From Saccharomycopsis fibuligera x Saccharomycopsis cf. fibuligera (lineage: Eukaryota > Ascomycota > Saccharomycetes > Ascoideales > Saccharomycopsidaceae), in the NCBI GenBank assembly GCA_001936135.1, contig CP012821.1, positions 992,001 to 1,056,000 on the forward strand: DNA of 64,000 bases. The letters are read 5' to 3'. The notes under the pieces were generated by a model that was given only the letters and a program-made list of their open reading frames with translations, was not told the DNA's origin and searched no databases. Made by a program: the position numbers and the translations under genes. Shown in pieces: positions 54,702 to 64,000 of this stretch; within the stretch, counting starts at the first letter, position 1, and each line of letters begins with the position of its first letter.

Positions 54702-57400
54702 TTAAACATATACTCCACAGTCATTTACTTCTTCTTCAGAAGCTCTTACTGCGTCAGCTAATCTGAAGGCATGTTCATAAGCAGAATGAAGATCACTAAA
54801 GTATAGACTTCCTACTAAACTTTGGTAGTTTGATAAATCACTTGGGTATGTACCGCTATTAGATTCTGATGTAGCATTTGGTTCCATAGTCGTAGTGAAT
54901 GTACTAGTAGCTCCCACAGTTGTACTTATATACGCTATATCTTTATTTGGAATATCATAATAGTCGTTAATTGTAGAATCTCCAACAGGTGCATCGGATG
55001 CTCCTATAAATGTAGTATTTTCCAAGTTTAAATTGTTTAATATAACATTTTTGGTTAATCCTAGGTAACATAATCCATAAGCAAGAGTAAATCTTTCAAC
55101 ATAATCGACGTAAGTTTACTCCTTTATTATTGTTGTCAGTTCTTTTTCTTCATTCGTCATGAATAAAATCATTTTCTCTATCCACAACATTATTAAAGAG
55201 ATCAGTATGAGCCCAGTGACTATCAAGTACAAATGCTTCATTAAATATGTAGTTTTGTGCTTTATAAGTGTTTTAGCATTGACAACTGGATATGCGAAAA
55301 TACTTAAAAATAAATTGTAGTAGGAATCTGTATACTGCTGGTTACCATCTTTAACATGAACATATGTTTGAGATAATAAACCAGAAATGACTCCTTTCTG
55401 CGTCTTGACTTTAGCTCCCATATCTTGTTCATAAAAGTAGTCAGTATATAAGTCGTACAATTCAATTAATTTTAAGTAAAACGATAAATATTTCTCGTCA
55501 AAATTTAAACCTATGGATTTAAACTCCTTTACTAGTTCTTCAGCCTTATCACCTGTAGATCTATGACATTTCTTAACAGAAAACATGATGCTTTTATTCT
55601 CAGCATCTAAGCTTAGTTTAGTATCATTTACTTTATTAGTCATTTTAGAGTTATAAACTCTATTATTTTCATTGTAGTTAACACTCTATAGTGTGGTTCT
55701 TGCAAATCCCATACCTTTAAACCAATTTGTTAAATCATTTTTTTGATCTTCATTACTCCATGCTGCCCAATTATCTTTATAATATAACATATATGTGCAT
55801 GCGGTATCAACTTTCTTCCATTTCTTAACTATATCTGACGACGATATATTCTTTAGTTCATATTCTGTCATTATACCTGGAGTATACTCTCCTGCCTTAG
55901 CCTTACTTGAAGGTCCTGTAAATACACATTTAGGACCATCTATACAATTTGTAGTTCCTACTTGATAAGTTCTAGCATAATTAGCTAATCCTCCTCTATA
56001 TTTACTAAAATCAAGTCCTGCCTTATTATACATTATTATTATTTTAGATATTTTTGTTTTATCTGTATGACAAATTAATCCTGTATCTGACGTCCCATGA
56101 GTCCATTGACCATATAAACCATACGTCATAATTGTAAAATAGTCTACCACTTTCTCCATATATTTAATTGGTATAGCTTTAGCATACCAATATGAGGATG
56201 GTAATGCTACTGAGAATTTAAAGTCAGTTCCTAACAGCTTCTTTATAATCTTCAATAATGATAAGAAATTCTTGCCGTTATCTTTATCATCAACAGAAAT
56301 ACCAGGTATATCTTGAGCTCCTGGGTATTCTCAGTTAAAAACAACACCATATAACTCTTGTTTTTGTAAAAAGTTTACAATTTTATAGGCAAATGTAGTT
56401 CGTACTCCTTCACTGGCTTTAGCTATTTTTCTAATATCTTGTAAGTACTAGAGTCAGTACTAAAGTCCCATCCTCCAAAAATTACCTTTCTAGCTCCGAT
56501 GTCTAAGAATCCACTACTTTCTACTTTTGAAAAATCAATGTCGAAGCTCTTACCAACAGGGAAAAACATCAATGTTATCTGGGTTATAATATAAACCATC
56601 ATCCCTGTCTTCATCCGTCCAATAAGTAATTTTATCAAAAGATTTAGCCATACCACTTGGTAGCTCTCCTACACCACAATTAGAGTAACAATTTTTAGTT
56701 CCTGAAGCTCCTATTTTACTACTTTAAATATCACAAAATCCTGATGTTAATCCACAAAAACCACAGTCGTCACAACACGCATTCAATGGACATTCAGAGT
56801 TGTATTTATCACCAGGAGCTAATGGATCACACTCTGCCTTAGGATTAGCTACTGGTCTTGGGGGATTACCATCACTTACACAAATTGCCGGTCCTAGTTG
56901 TAGATTAGAATGTCCTTTCCAACAATATGTCTTTTTATTATAACTCTCTATATCACTAGTAGATAGAGGAAAGTAGTTAGCAGCAATACTTGAACAAGTA
57001 GCGTCTTAACATAATATGTAGCACATGTACCATTACCACTCCTTTTAACTCTTAGATCAGGAGCATTACCAATACTATAACAAACTGGTATGTTAACGGC
57101 TAATTTACTCAAATCTAAATTGTATAATTCTATAGCATCGCTAGTAACTCCTATGGCGTCAGCTCAATTTATCCCACTAGTTACTTCAATGTAGTCACAA
57201 GTTCCTACCTTAGGTTCAGCATTGCCCTTCTTTCTTTTACTATAGTCTAAGAAAATCCTTCCAAGTAACTACACCAGTCTTGGTGTTCCAGCATTGTCCT
57301 TTAGACCATGTTTTCATAGCATTATCTACAGTGTCTCAAAGATAATTCCTACTGTTAGCTGGATCTCCTGATTCACAGTATTGTACATGTTTAGTGTTAG
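54702..57400 (-). pseudogene. Broken killer-toxin alpha/beta precursor gene (zymocin type)
   Basis: A fossil toxin gene of the Kluyveromyces lactis zymocin group. Recognisable parts in N-to-C order are a LysM-like segment (about 57.05-57.25 kb), a cysteine-rich chitin-binding type 1 domain with ACCDDCGFCG (about 56.75-56.85 kb), a GH18 chitinase-like domain (about 55.7-56.6 kb, with KVIFGGWDFST and VDYFTIMTYGLYGQW), and a beta-subunit-like region with a hydrophobic stretch (54.7-55.65 kb). Total length fits the roughly 1150-residue precursors of the family. It is interrupted in several places and is not functional. No separate gamma-subunit or immunity gene is recognised. Confidence 0.8.
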
Positions 57401-57419
57401 GAATTGCATTAATTCAACA

Positions 57420-58170
57420 TGGCCGTCCACTACCTAGATGTAAAAGAATATGAGAATAACAGAACTAGCTTTTCTCAACTCAAAGAAGAACTAGGGGAGG
57501 AAATCTTTAATTCTCAACCTAAAATTGTTAAAGATATGCTAATAAAGGAAAGAAGAAATAATCAACATAATGAGTGGAAACAACTAAAAACATGAGAATA
57601 GCCGAAGAAAATGCTTACAGAATGTTAGAGGATTTTGGTGAAATAAAACATGAAACAAGTGGCTGTTCTGCAGCATATAAGAAGTTCGACACTGCAAGTT
57701 TAGGTTTTCAAGAAGATTCATAAGTATTAGAACATCAACTATTATTAGATAGCAAGATTGAGTTTTCCTAAACAGACTATTCTCAGCATGAAGAAGAGAA
57801 TTAAGGAAGCAGTAGATGATGCTGAAAGTTTTAAAGAAATAGAAAGACCCGCAAGACGTTACGAAAAACTACATTTGACATTCAAGACAAATATAGCTGG
57901 TCAGACTAAAACTTTAGCAGGTTTATCATTCAAAATATTTAAATCATTTCTACAACCGGGCATAGAATTTCCACATCCTAGAAAGAATGACTACTCAAAC
58001 ATAGGAGAAGCTTTAATAGGAGGAAGATGTATAAGTGTAAACGGAATACATGGTAATGGATTATGTTTAGATGTTAAGTCGCTATATCCAGCTGCTATGG
58101 CTCCTTCCGACCAGCATACAAGATAAATGGAGTTTTTACTTTGGGCAAGATATCATTCAAAGGAATTCTA
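57420..58170 (+). pseudogene. Family B DNA polymerase fossil, N-terminal and motif A piece
   Basis: Forward-strand piece of the pGKL-type polymerase. It begins near 57.42 kb with MAVHYLDVKEYENN-type sequence and reaches LCLDVKSLYPAAMA near 58.08 kb, the DxxSLYP motif A of family B polymerases, preceded by a GGRC segment. The remainder of the palm is absent on this strand. Broken. Confidence 0.7.
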
Positions 58171-58561
58171 TTCTCCTATGAACTTGTCTCATGTTGGGAA
58201 CTATGCAACTGCGCCAAAACACCCCGTTTCCTGCTAGCGGCACTGCATTCCACTGCCGCCGGGATCATTTATTGTCTATGCACCAATTACAAGCCGATTC
58301 AGCTCGTGAAGTCCTCACTACCAGCCATGCTAAATTACACTCTCTGATATATAAGAACCGCCCATAATCCAGAGCGCTCGTTCTTTTCGCTGCTGCTGGT
58401 TTTGCCTTCGACTGTGCTCGGTCTTTAACGCTGTCACTCTTTTCTTCCAAACAGTCGAGCAGTCCAAGCACGCCGTGTCTCGTCGCTATCTACAGTTCTG
58501 CCACTTTTGTCCGCTATAGTATTGACTGGCATTTTGATTCTCAGCCAACTGGAACCCAGCC
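58171..58561 (+). promoter_or_regulatory. Promoter of the PNGase A gene, with TATA box
   Basis: Composition returns to GC-rich host DNA at about 58.2 kb. A TATATAA box lies at 58348-58354, about 210 bases before the ATG. The plasmid fossil therefore ends very close to this promoter. Confidence 0.55.
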
Positions 58562-61186
58562 ATGGAGAAGATGATGAAGCCGCAGTGTGCGGCTAGCTCC
58601 CCCCTGCCGTCGTATCAATCCAGAAGATTCAGACGTTTATTCAGTTTCACCGCTCTTTGCTGCCTACTGATCTACTTTTGCGCTTATCAGTTGGCGCCAG
58701 CGGGCCAATATGCCGCAGACAAGGTTCTTGGAGGTGCTTTCTCTTCCTCATCTGCTGGTTTGGCAGCCGGTGCTGCCGGTGCTGCCGCCGCCGCCAGCTC
58801 GTTGAAGCGTCGCACTCAGTCACTCAGACATCTTCTCTCGAACCTGCCGCTCTCATCTACTGCTGGCCTTGCCGCTACTGCTGATCTGCCCCACAACATC
58901 ATTGAGGTGTCTGTGCCTTCGCCGCAGTACGGCGCTCCGGTGCATTCCCAGCAAATCCTTCAGCACAACTTTGGCGTATCGTGGGGGCTGCCTGCTGTGG
59001 TCAACTACACGGCGCCATTGCTCAACAGCAGCAGCAGCAGCGGAAACAGCAGTGCTGGCTTCAACAAGGTCTTGGTCTCTTTCAACGCAACGAGTTTTGG
59101 CGTACAGTACGACAGATTATGCCATTTTTTCATGCATGATATCCCAGTTTGGAGACCTTCCACTGCCGAGCCTGGCGGACAGAATATCTCTTTTGGCTAC
59201 GTCAAGGACTTGTCCGACTATGTGGATTTATTCAAAAAAGACGGCTATTTGAGTTTCGAGTTGGATAATAATGTGGACGGTAGCATAAATGGGGAATTCA
59301 ACGTCACTTTGACTGCCTACTATTACAACTACCCTCCAGACCAAGGCAAGAACGGCACCAATGCTTTGGGGGATGGTCTAAAAGACGACTTGTTCCAGTC
59401 TATTGCTGAGGATAGCAGCGCAAATACCGGAATTTTCGACGTCACCAATAAAGCGCCTTCCAAAATCGTGCCAATTGTCAGTACCGCTGACCCCTCCTCC
59501 ATCCCTTTGAAATCATTCCCTGAGACGAACGTTACCTACTCAGCGGAGAAACTTTCCCCTCAGACCATTCGAGCAAAATTGAGACTTTTTGTCAGCGGCA
59601 ACGCGGACGAGGAGTTCTGGTACACCAACGTGCTCGATCCCTATGTTGACAAATTCAGCAAAGAGGGCACTCAGCTAATCGGGAAAGGTCCAGTAAGAGT
59701 GGTGAAGGTGTATTTGAATGATCGACTTATTTCTGTCCAGGTGCCACCACCAGTAATTTACACCGGGGGAATTTCTCCGTCATTGTGGAATCCAGTCGTG
59801 GGACTAAACGCGTTTGATGTCAGGCCTATTGATGTTGATGTGACTACCTATCTTCCATTGTTGTGGCAAAACCAATCGACCTTTAGAATAGAGGTGGTGG
59901 CTAGCAAGCAGAGCCCTGACGTTCAAGCCGCTTCTGCTTCTACGTCTGTGTCTGCGTCTGCACCATCTTCATTAGCATCATTCTCCTATGGTGACGCTAA
60001 ACAGCAATCACAAAAGCTGGAACAAGTGCAACCAAGCGCTGATGATGGCGATAGCAATGTGGTATATCCTGGAAATAACTGGCTTATAACCGGAAGTTTG
60101 CTAACCTGGGAGAACCAAGACATTATCTCATCTTCCGGAACAGTATCATTTGATGATCATAACAAAAATGAGTACATTGTTGCTTTGGGACAATGGGACC
60201 CATCTTCATTGAAACAAATGGTTAGCTATAATGAATATGTTCGGTCTACTGCAAACTTCAGCATTCAAACTGGTCTTTCCAATAGCACCAATGACAACGG
60301 TTACAACAACACTAAAAGTGATCTTGAATTTAGCTTCCAATACTACTCGGAAGTCAAAGTTGGTAATGTTCAGTCATATACTAATTATGGGGCCGTTACT
60401 GATACTGCTTCTTCAGTACAAGGAACGACCAAAATCACACTTCTTGACAATAATTCCAGTAAATCAACAGTTACAAAACCGGTCCAGCTGAATGATAATA
60501 GTGATGGTGATGCAGAAAATGACGGTGATAACAGTAAATCAAAACTTGAAAAAACCGAAAATTTCTGCAACAGCATTCAGCCGAAAATTTCTACAGCTTC
60601 CACTCATGGCAAGGATGTATCATCAAATTTGTTGTCAGGTGAAACAAATCAAGAATTCTTAACTGTCGTAAGCATCAACACTACCACAATAGACAGTAAC
60701 AAACAAGATTTGAACGTCACCATAATACAAGCCGACAATTATGGATTACAACTAAATAATGCAAAAACCTTCAATGTCAACAAGCGCCAAAACGGAACAA
60801 GTACATTCTACATGGACAGCGCCAATGGTAACCACGGCACCTCATCGACCGAAACCACCGTCAAAGTGCAAGAGTATCCTGCAGACGGCGTCTTCTACAA
60901 GAGAAAAGTCCAAACCAAGGAGAATTCAATCACGAGCGATACAGTGACACAATACCAGGGTGCTCAAAAGCAAAAAGTGCAAAAAGCTGAAGATAGTATC
61001 GGGATGAAGATTGCTACGAGAGACAGAAAGAACCGGGTTAAGCATCGCAAGCGGTACGAGGATGGAGAGAGTGGAATGCTTGTTACTAAGGATGATTTAA
61101 TGAAGTTATCTGAATTGTATTGCCGTGGACAGATTAGTTACTCCTTCTTACAATTGTTTTACACTAAGGATTACTATAATTATTGA
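58562..61186 (+). CDS. PNGase A family glycoamidase (peptide-N-glycosidase A-like), membrane-anchored
   Basis: 874 residues. The PNGase A domain (acidic peptide-N4-(N-acetyl-beta-glucosaminyl)asparagine amidase) is found in plants and many fungi. Residues 26-44 form a single membrane segment after a basic N-terminus, giving a type II topology with the catalytic region in the secretory lumen or outside the cell. Family blocks include IEVSVPSPQYGAP, LVSFNATSFGVQYDR, VPVWRPSTAEPGGQ-like DIPVWRPSTAEP, VDLFKKDGYLSFELDN, and VYLNDRLISVQVPPPVIYTG with GLNAFDVRPIDVDVTTYLPL. Many N-x-S/T sequons fit a luminal protein. The C-terminal 350 residues are Asn/Ser/Lys-rich with Kex2-type Lys-Arg sites. The first 1.3 kb is GC-rich and the last 1.2 kb AT-rich. 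Five CTG codons lie in the first 140 codons, one within the membrane segment. Confidence 0.88.
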   Translation: MEKMMKPQCAASSPLPSYQSRRFRRLFSFTALCCLLIYFCAYQLAPAGQYAADKVLGGAFSSSSAGLAAGAAGAAAAASSLKRRTQSLRHLLSNLPLSSTAGLAATADLPHNIIEVSVPSPQYGAPVHSQQILQHNFGVSWGLPAVVNYTAPLLNSSSSSGNSSAGFNKVLVSFNATSFGVQYDRLCHFFMHDIPVWRPSTAEPGGQNISFGYVKDLSDYVDLFKKDGYLSFELDNNVDGSINGEFNVTLTAYYYNYPPDQGKNGTNALGDGLKDDLFQSIAEDSSANTGIFDVTNKAPSKIVPIVSTADPSSIPLKSFPETNVTYSAEKLSPQTIRAKLRLFVSGNADEEFWYTNVLDPYVDKFSKEGTQLIGKGPVRVVKVYLNDRLISVQVPPPVIYTGGISPSLWNPVVGLNAFDVRPIDVDVTTYLPLLWQNQSTFRIEVVASKQSPDVQAASASTSVSASAPSSLASFSYGDAKQQSQKLEQVQPSADDGDSNVVYPGNNWLITGSLLTWENQDIISSSGTVSFDDHNKNEYIVALGQWDPSSLKQMVSYNEYVRSTANFSIQTGLSNSTNDNGYNNTKSDLEFSFQYYSEVKVGNVQSYTNYGAVTDTASSVQGTTKITLLDNNSSKSTVTKPVQLNDNSDGDAENDGDNSKSKLEKTENFCNSIQPKISTASTHGKDVSSNLLSGETNQEFLTVVSINTTTIDSNKQDLNVTIIQADNYGLQLNNAKTFNVNKRQNGTSTFYMDSANGNHGTSSTETTVKVQEYPADGVFYKRKVQTKENSITSDTVTQYQGAQKQKVQKAEDSIGMKIATRDRKNRVKHRKRYEDGESGMLVTKDDLMKLSELYCRGQISYSFLQLFYTKDYYNY

Positions 61187-61910
61187 ATTGGCTCTTGAAG
61201 TAGTAGTTTGGGTTGGTTAAAAATTTTCTTGTTTCATCTTTTTTCTTTTCTTTTCTCTCTTTTTGACAATTTTGTGCTATTCTTTTTGCTAAATTAACGG
61301 CTCCTTTTACTCATTGTTGCCTCTTTGGGCGAGGTTTTTTCTTTTCCTTTTTATTTATTTATTTATTTATTTGCTTATTTACATTTTTATTATTTTTATT
61401 ATTATTATTATTATATATATTGCTTCTGGATAATTTGCTTTTTGCTTTGGTTTGGATAAATGTATCTCTATTTCCTACTCTTTATAATTAAGCTTGTTGC
61501 TTGTTAATCTTTCTCATTTTATGGTCTATTATTCTATTTTTCTATTTTCTTAAATATGGCTCAATCCACTTCTATTATAAATTATAGAAAAATTTTCAAT
61601 CACCGTTTTGATGCTCTATGCCTTGTAAATTCGTAGAGTAACTACTACTTTGCAGAATTATTCAAGTAAATATTGGACTAGGAGATAGATATTTTTTTCT
61701 TTTTTTTTTTTTTTTTTTTGTGGTTGTGTGTCACTAGAGCAATTTTCTGCTAATGTGCTGTTAATGCGTGTCCGCAAACCTACAAATGCCACCATTTTTT
61801 AGCAAACTTATCCAATTGTGCAATATTTAGCAATCTTGCTCGTCAAAATAAGAACTTAACGTAACCTTCACATCAATAATACTGCAACAAAATGACAACT
61901 TGGGATCTTA
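61187..61910. other. 3' flank of the PNGase A gene, with simple repeats
   Basis: Pyrimidine-rich stretch, an (ATTT)n repeat at about 61345-61375, an ATT repeat at 61385-61412 and a near-pure T run at about 61690-61719. No gene is seen. Confidence 0.6.
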
Positions 61911-61914
61911 TGGT

Positions 61915-62010
61915 TCTTGAAATAAAAGTATTGGGTTAAACCATATATAAACAAGAATCAGACTAAATAGAATAAATATCAGAATTGAGATAATAAAAGT
62001 TATAACGTGC
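61915..62010 (-). mobile_element. LTR fossil fragment, family A
   Basis: Reverse-strand match to the family A middle segment (TATATATGGTTTAACCCAAT). Short and old. Confidence 0.45.
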
Positions 62011-62139
62011 AAGTTAATATATACTAAGCATAGAATAATAGATAATCTAGTCTAGTAGAAAATGAATTTGACGCAAGTTTAGATCCTAATCGGTAAAATC
62101 TAGAATTTTGGTTTTTATTTTATTTATTTTTTTTTATTT

Positions 62140-62250
62140 AGCACACAAGATCAATTTATTAACGACATATAAATGATAGAAAATTGGATCTTATAAACTT
62201 ATCTATATAGCATATACATAATAGTTCGATGGTTATCATATAGGGGAAAC

Positions 62251-62294
<44 letters not shown>

Positions 62295-62475
62295 GTCGTT
62301 TGTATTGTCAATTTAGTAGTTTTGTCGGAGTTAAGATAGACCTAGAGGAGAACATGATTTTCCAATTGAAGTCCTTGTGGTGCCGTTGGCGAGAGTACTT
62401 CTTCAGGAATATTATGTAGCTGTCAATCTGGTTTAATTCGCTGGTACCACCGGATGGAAAGATGTGGCTCTCCCA
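62140..62475 (-). mobile_element. LTR fossil, family B, with a 37-base A run inside
   Basis: Inverted match to 16145-16625, running from CCACATCTTTCCATCCGG (near 62475) to the TTGTGTGC end (near 62145). The A run at 62257-62293 lies exactly where the 16-kb copy has only a short T run before its TATA box, so the homopolymer grew within the LTR. It is solo, old and non-coding. Confidence 0.6.
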
Positions 62476-62499
62476 GAAAAAAAAAACGGCTTATGAAAT

Positions 62500-62940
62500 T
62501 TTGGCGAACATTGAATTTTAGACCAACAGATCTGAATACAGATACGTAATATTTTTTACCTAATATTCTCTAGAATCTTCTATTTTGGTTTCTCAATATG
62601 CATTTTATAGATTAACACTAATATGTGTTGTATTCAGGCAGATTATTATTTATATACAGTTCAACCCAATAGTGTCATATATTTATTATTATTTTGTTAT
62701 ATCAGAAACACAAGGTATTTGCATCCAATAAATATGAGCCCTGAGATATCAGCATTCTGTAGCACTTTTATAGTTTAATCCATCCTTATGTCAAAAAAAC
62801 AGAAAAAATTGCTGTATAATGGTACTGCTATGGGGATCTGTGAAGAATATTAAGTTCTAGACCAACATATCAAAATACTGCCCCGAAACGCTCTTATCTA
62901 ATACTTTTGTTATCTTGTATTTATATTGCACGGTATGCAC
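62500..62940 (+). mobile_element. LTR fossil, family A, with a trailing fragment
   Basis: 62500-62770 matches 860-1150 and the 33-34 kb copies, ending at ATGAGCCCTGAGATATCAG. A second piece at 62845-62930 repeats the start motif (ATTAAGTTCTAGACCAACA). Old and broken. Confidence 0.55.
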
Positions 62941-63509
62941 ATCCTCAGATAGAGAATTATATAGAGAGACATTTTGAAAAATAGAAATCATGTATCAGCT
63001 GTACGAAATCTTCGAGAAGGATTACCGAAGTGAGGACTGGTCAGAAACAGAATATACTGATTCAAAAGGAACCAGTGGTGTGTTTACATCACAAAAGTCA
63101 AAATGTTCAAATAATGCAACATAAACATGTAAATAACGTACACTAAATGGGCAAAATACCAAAAGGTAAAAAGTGAAAGATTGAGTAAGCGAAATTAATT
63201 CAAGAAATATAGTATAATGTATAAAAAAATGAAATAAAGTAATAATCGAACCAAAAAATTATAAAAAAAAAAAAAAAAATAAAAAAAAAAAAACCAACTC
63301 AGCAATCAATGAAAAGTGTGCTTCAAAAAAATCATCAACATTATGGATAAGGTAAAAAAAAATTAATGAAAAATAATAATACCCAAATAGAAAAATAGTC
63401 ATCAATACTTTTTTTTTAAAAAAATTGTCATAAAAATGTGGAAAAAGAGTCGTTAAAAAGAGAGGAAAAAAAATAATAACAAAGGTCCATGAGCACAAAT
63501 ACATAGTAA
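62941..63509. other. AT-rich non-coding gap
   Basis: Contains interrupted A runs at about 63260-63292 and further A/T homopolymers to 63480. The frame over 63259-63504 is a translation of these. It is the 3' flank of the gene at the right edge. Confidence 0.5.
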
Positions 63510-64000
63510 TCAGAAAAAACCATACCTTTTCAGAACGTCTCTGTAAAATTTTTCAACTTTTTCACGTTCCCTAGATATGTCATACTCCTCCTTATCGCCA
63601 TCGCTATTGTAATCTTCATTGAGCTTAATTAAGGAAGTACAAGAGTATGTCTGCCCCTCAACAGTGATACATATTGGTTCACTAGCCAAATCTTCATATT
63701 GTAGATATTTGCTACTTTTACTTCTTCGGCTTTTAGGGTAACAATTATTAGGGGCTTTATAATTGCTAGGTTTAACGCTAATTGGCACATTCCCTATAAT
63801 CAATACCTTTGACATTGGAAACTTCTTCAAAAATAATGAAATCAAGCCTTGAAATAAATGTACATGGGACTCAATAATTAAGTTAATGAGCTCATAATGG
63901 GTGAGCTGAACCAGTTGATACTGACATATTGAATCTTCAGCATGAGATCTTGCTAGTTTTCGGTGAAAAAAATTCGCGCGGAAGCTATCAAAATCTTTTC
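63510..64000 (-). CDS. C-terminal part of an unrecognised protein, cut by the window edge
   Basis: The frame stays open from its stop at 63510 to the right edge of the window, over 160 codons, so the N-terminus lies outside. The frame upstream of 63845 reads sensibly (HRKLARSHAED, CQYQLVQLTHYELINLIIESH) and continues into LISLFLKKFPMSKVLIIGNV, so an internal start at 63815 is unlikely to be the real one. The tail is charged (NSDGDKEEYDISREREKVEK) and ends in LKRYGFF. Composition is that of a soluble, globular protein. I do not recognise the family. Confidence 0.55.
   Translation of the reverse strand, partial: KDFDSFRANFFHRKLARSHAEDSICQYQLVQLTHYELINLIIESHVHLFQGLISLFLKKFPMSKVLIIGNVPISVKPSNYKAPNNCYPKSRRSKSSKYLQYEDLASEPICITVEGQTYSCTSLIKLNEDYNSDGDKEEYDISREREKVEKFYRDVLKRYGFF

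Larger units (their letters stand above)
53830..58170. mobile_element. Fossil of a pGKL-type cytoplasmic linear DNA element
   Basis: An AT-rich block of about 4.3 kb between ARG3 and the PNGase A gene. Parts: one piece of a protein-primed family B DNA polymerase on the reverse strand (53.83-54.69 kb), a killer-toxin alpha/beta gene on the reverse strand (54.70-57.40 kb), and another polymerase piece on the forward strand (57.42-58.17 kb). Polymerase and toxin genes lying head to head recall the killer plasmid pGKL1 of Kluyveromyces lactis. The presence of two polymerase pieces on opposite strands shows rearrangement or a partial double insertion. All parts are broken, by roughly ten or more interruptions in total. 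Terminal inverted repeats are not recognisable. The foreign composition is retained, suggesting moderate age. Confidence 0.8.

Noticed and set aside
54702-57400. Ordinary fungal GH18 chitinase gene
   Set aside because: The chitin-binding and LysM-like segments before GH18, the long beta-like region after it, and the adjoining plasmid DNA polymerase fit the killer-toxin precursor family.

Overview
This window is nuclear DNA of a budding yeast, most likely of the CTG (CUG-Ser) clade. The gene content is typical of an ascomycete yeast: CLU1, RPA135, THG1, ERG10, ARG3, a SUN-family wall protein, and an NDUFA6-type complex I subunit, which excludes Saccharomyces-like yeasts lacking complex I. Introns are almost absent; I see one in THG1 and one in a tRNA. 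By hand reading, the GC-rich genes ARG3 and the amidase contain no CTG leucine codon although they use CTC and TTG freely. That avoidance is what a genome with reassigned CUG would show. Translations quoted here use the standard code, so any CTG read as Leu may be Ser.

Layout. From 1 to about 40 kb the DNA is AT-rich, with ordinary housekeeping genes: tRNA-Ala, CLU1, an Asn-rich single-pass membrane protein, two peroxiredoxins (one mitochondrial, one Ahp1-like), initiator tRNA-Met, RPA135 and THG1 (divergent), NDUFA6, a TMEM184/DUF300 protein, a SUN-family cell wall protein, tRNA-Leu(CAA), ERG10 and a three-KH-domain RNA-binding protein. Gene-poor gaps next to tRNA genes (0.8-2.3, 16.1-17.7, 31.4-34.1 and 61.9-62.9 kb) hold old, overlapping LTR fossils of at least two families and one LINE relic. 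Poly(A)/poly(T) runs of 30-47 bases are frequent.

From about 40 to 59.9 kb the host genes become clearly richer in G+C: a 2-oxoglutarate oxygenase, a FEN2/LIZ1-like transporter, an amidase, a SUN-family pseudogene, ARG3 (ornithine carbamoyltransferase with a mitochondrial presequence and an upstream Gcn4 site) and the 5' half of a PNGase A gene. Two AT-rich foreign blocks interrupt this island. At 48.5-51.3 kb lies a decayed phage-type RNA polymerase of mitochondrial linear-plasmid kind. At 53.8-58.2 kb lies a decayed pGKL-type cytoplasmic linear element, with pieces of its protein-primed family B DNA polymerase and a broken chitinase-type killer toxin gene. The two lie on either side of ARG3.

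How the genes relate: ARG3 supplies arginine biosynthesis under probable Gcn4 control. The oxygenase, transporter and amidase could form a small nitrogen or organic-acid scavenging cluster; this is inference from position only. The rest are unlinked housekeeping functions.
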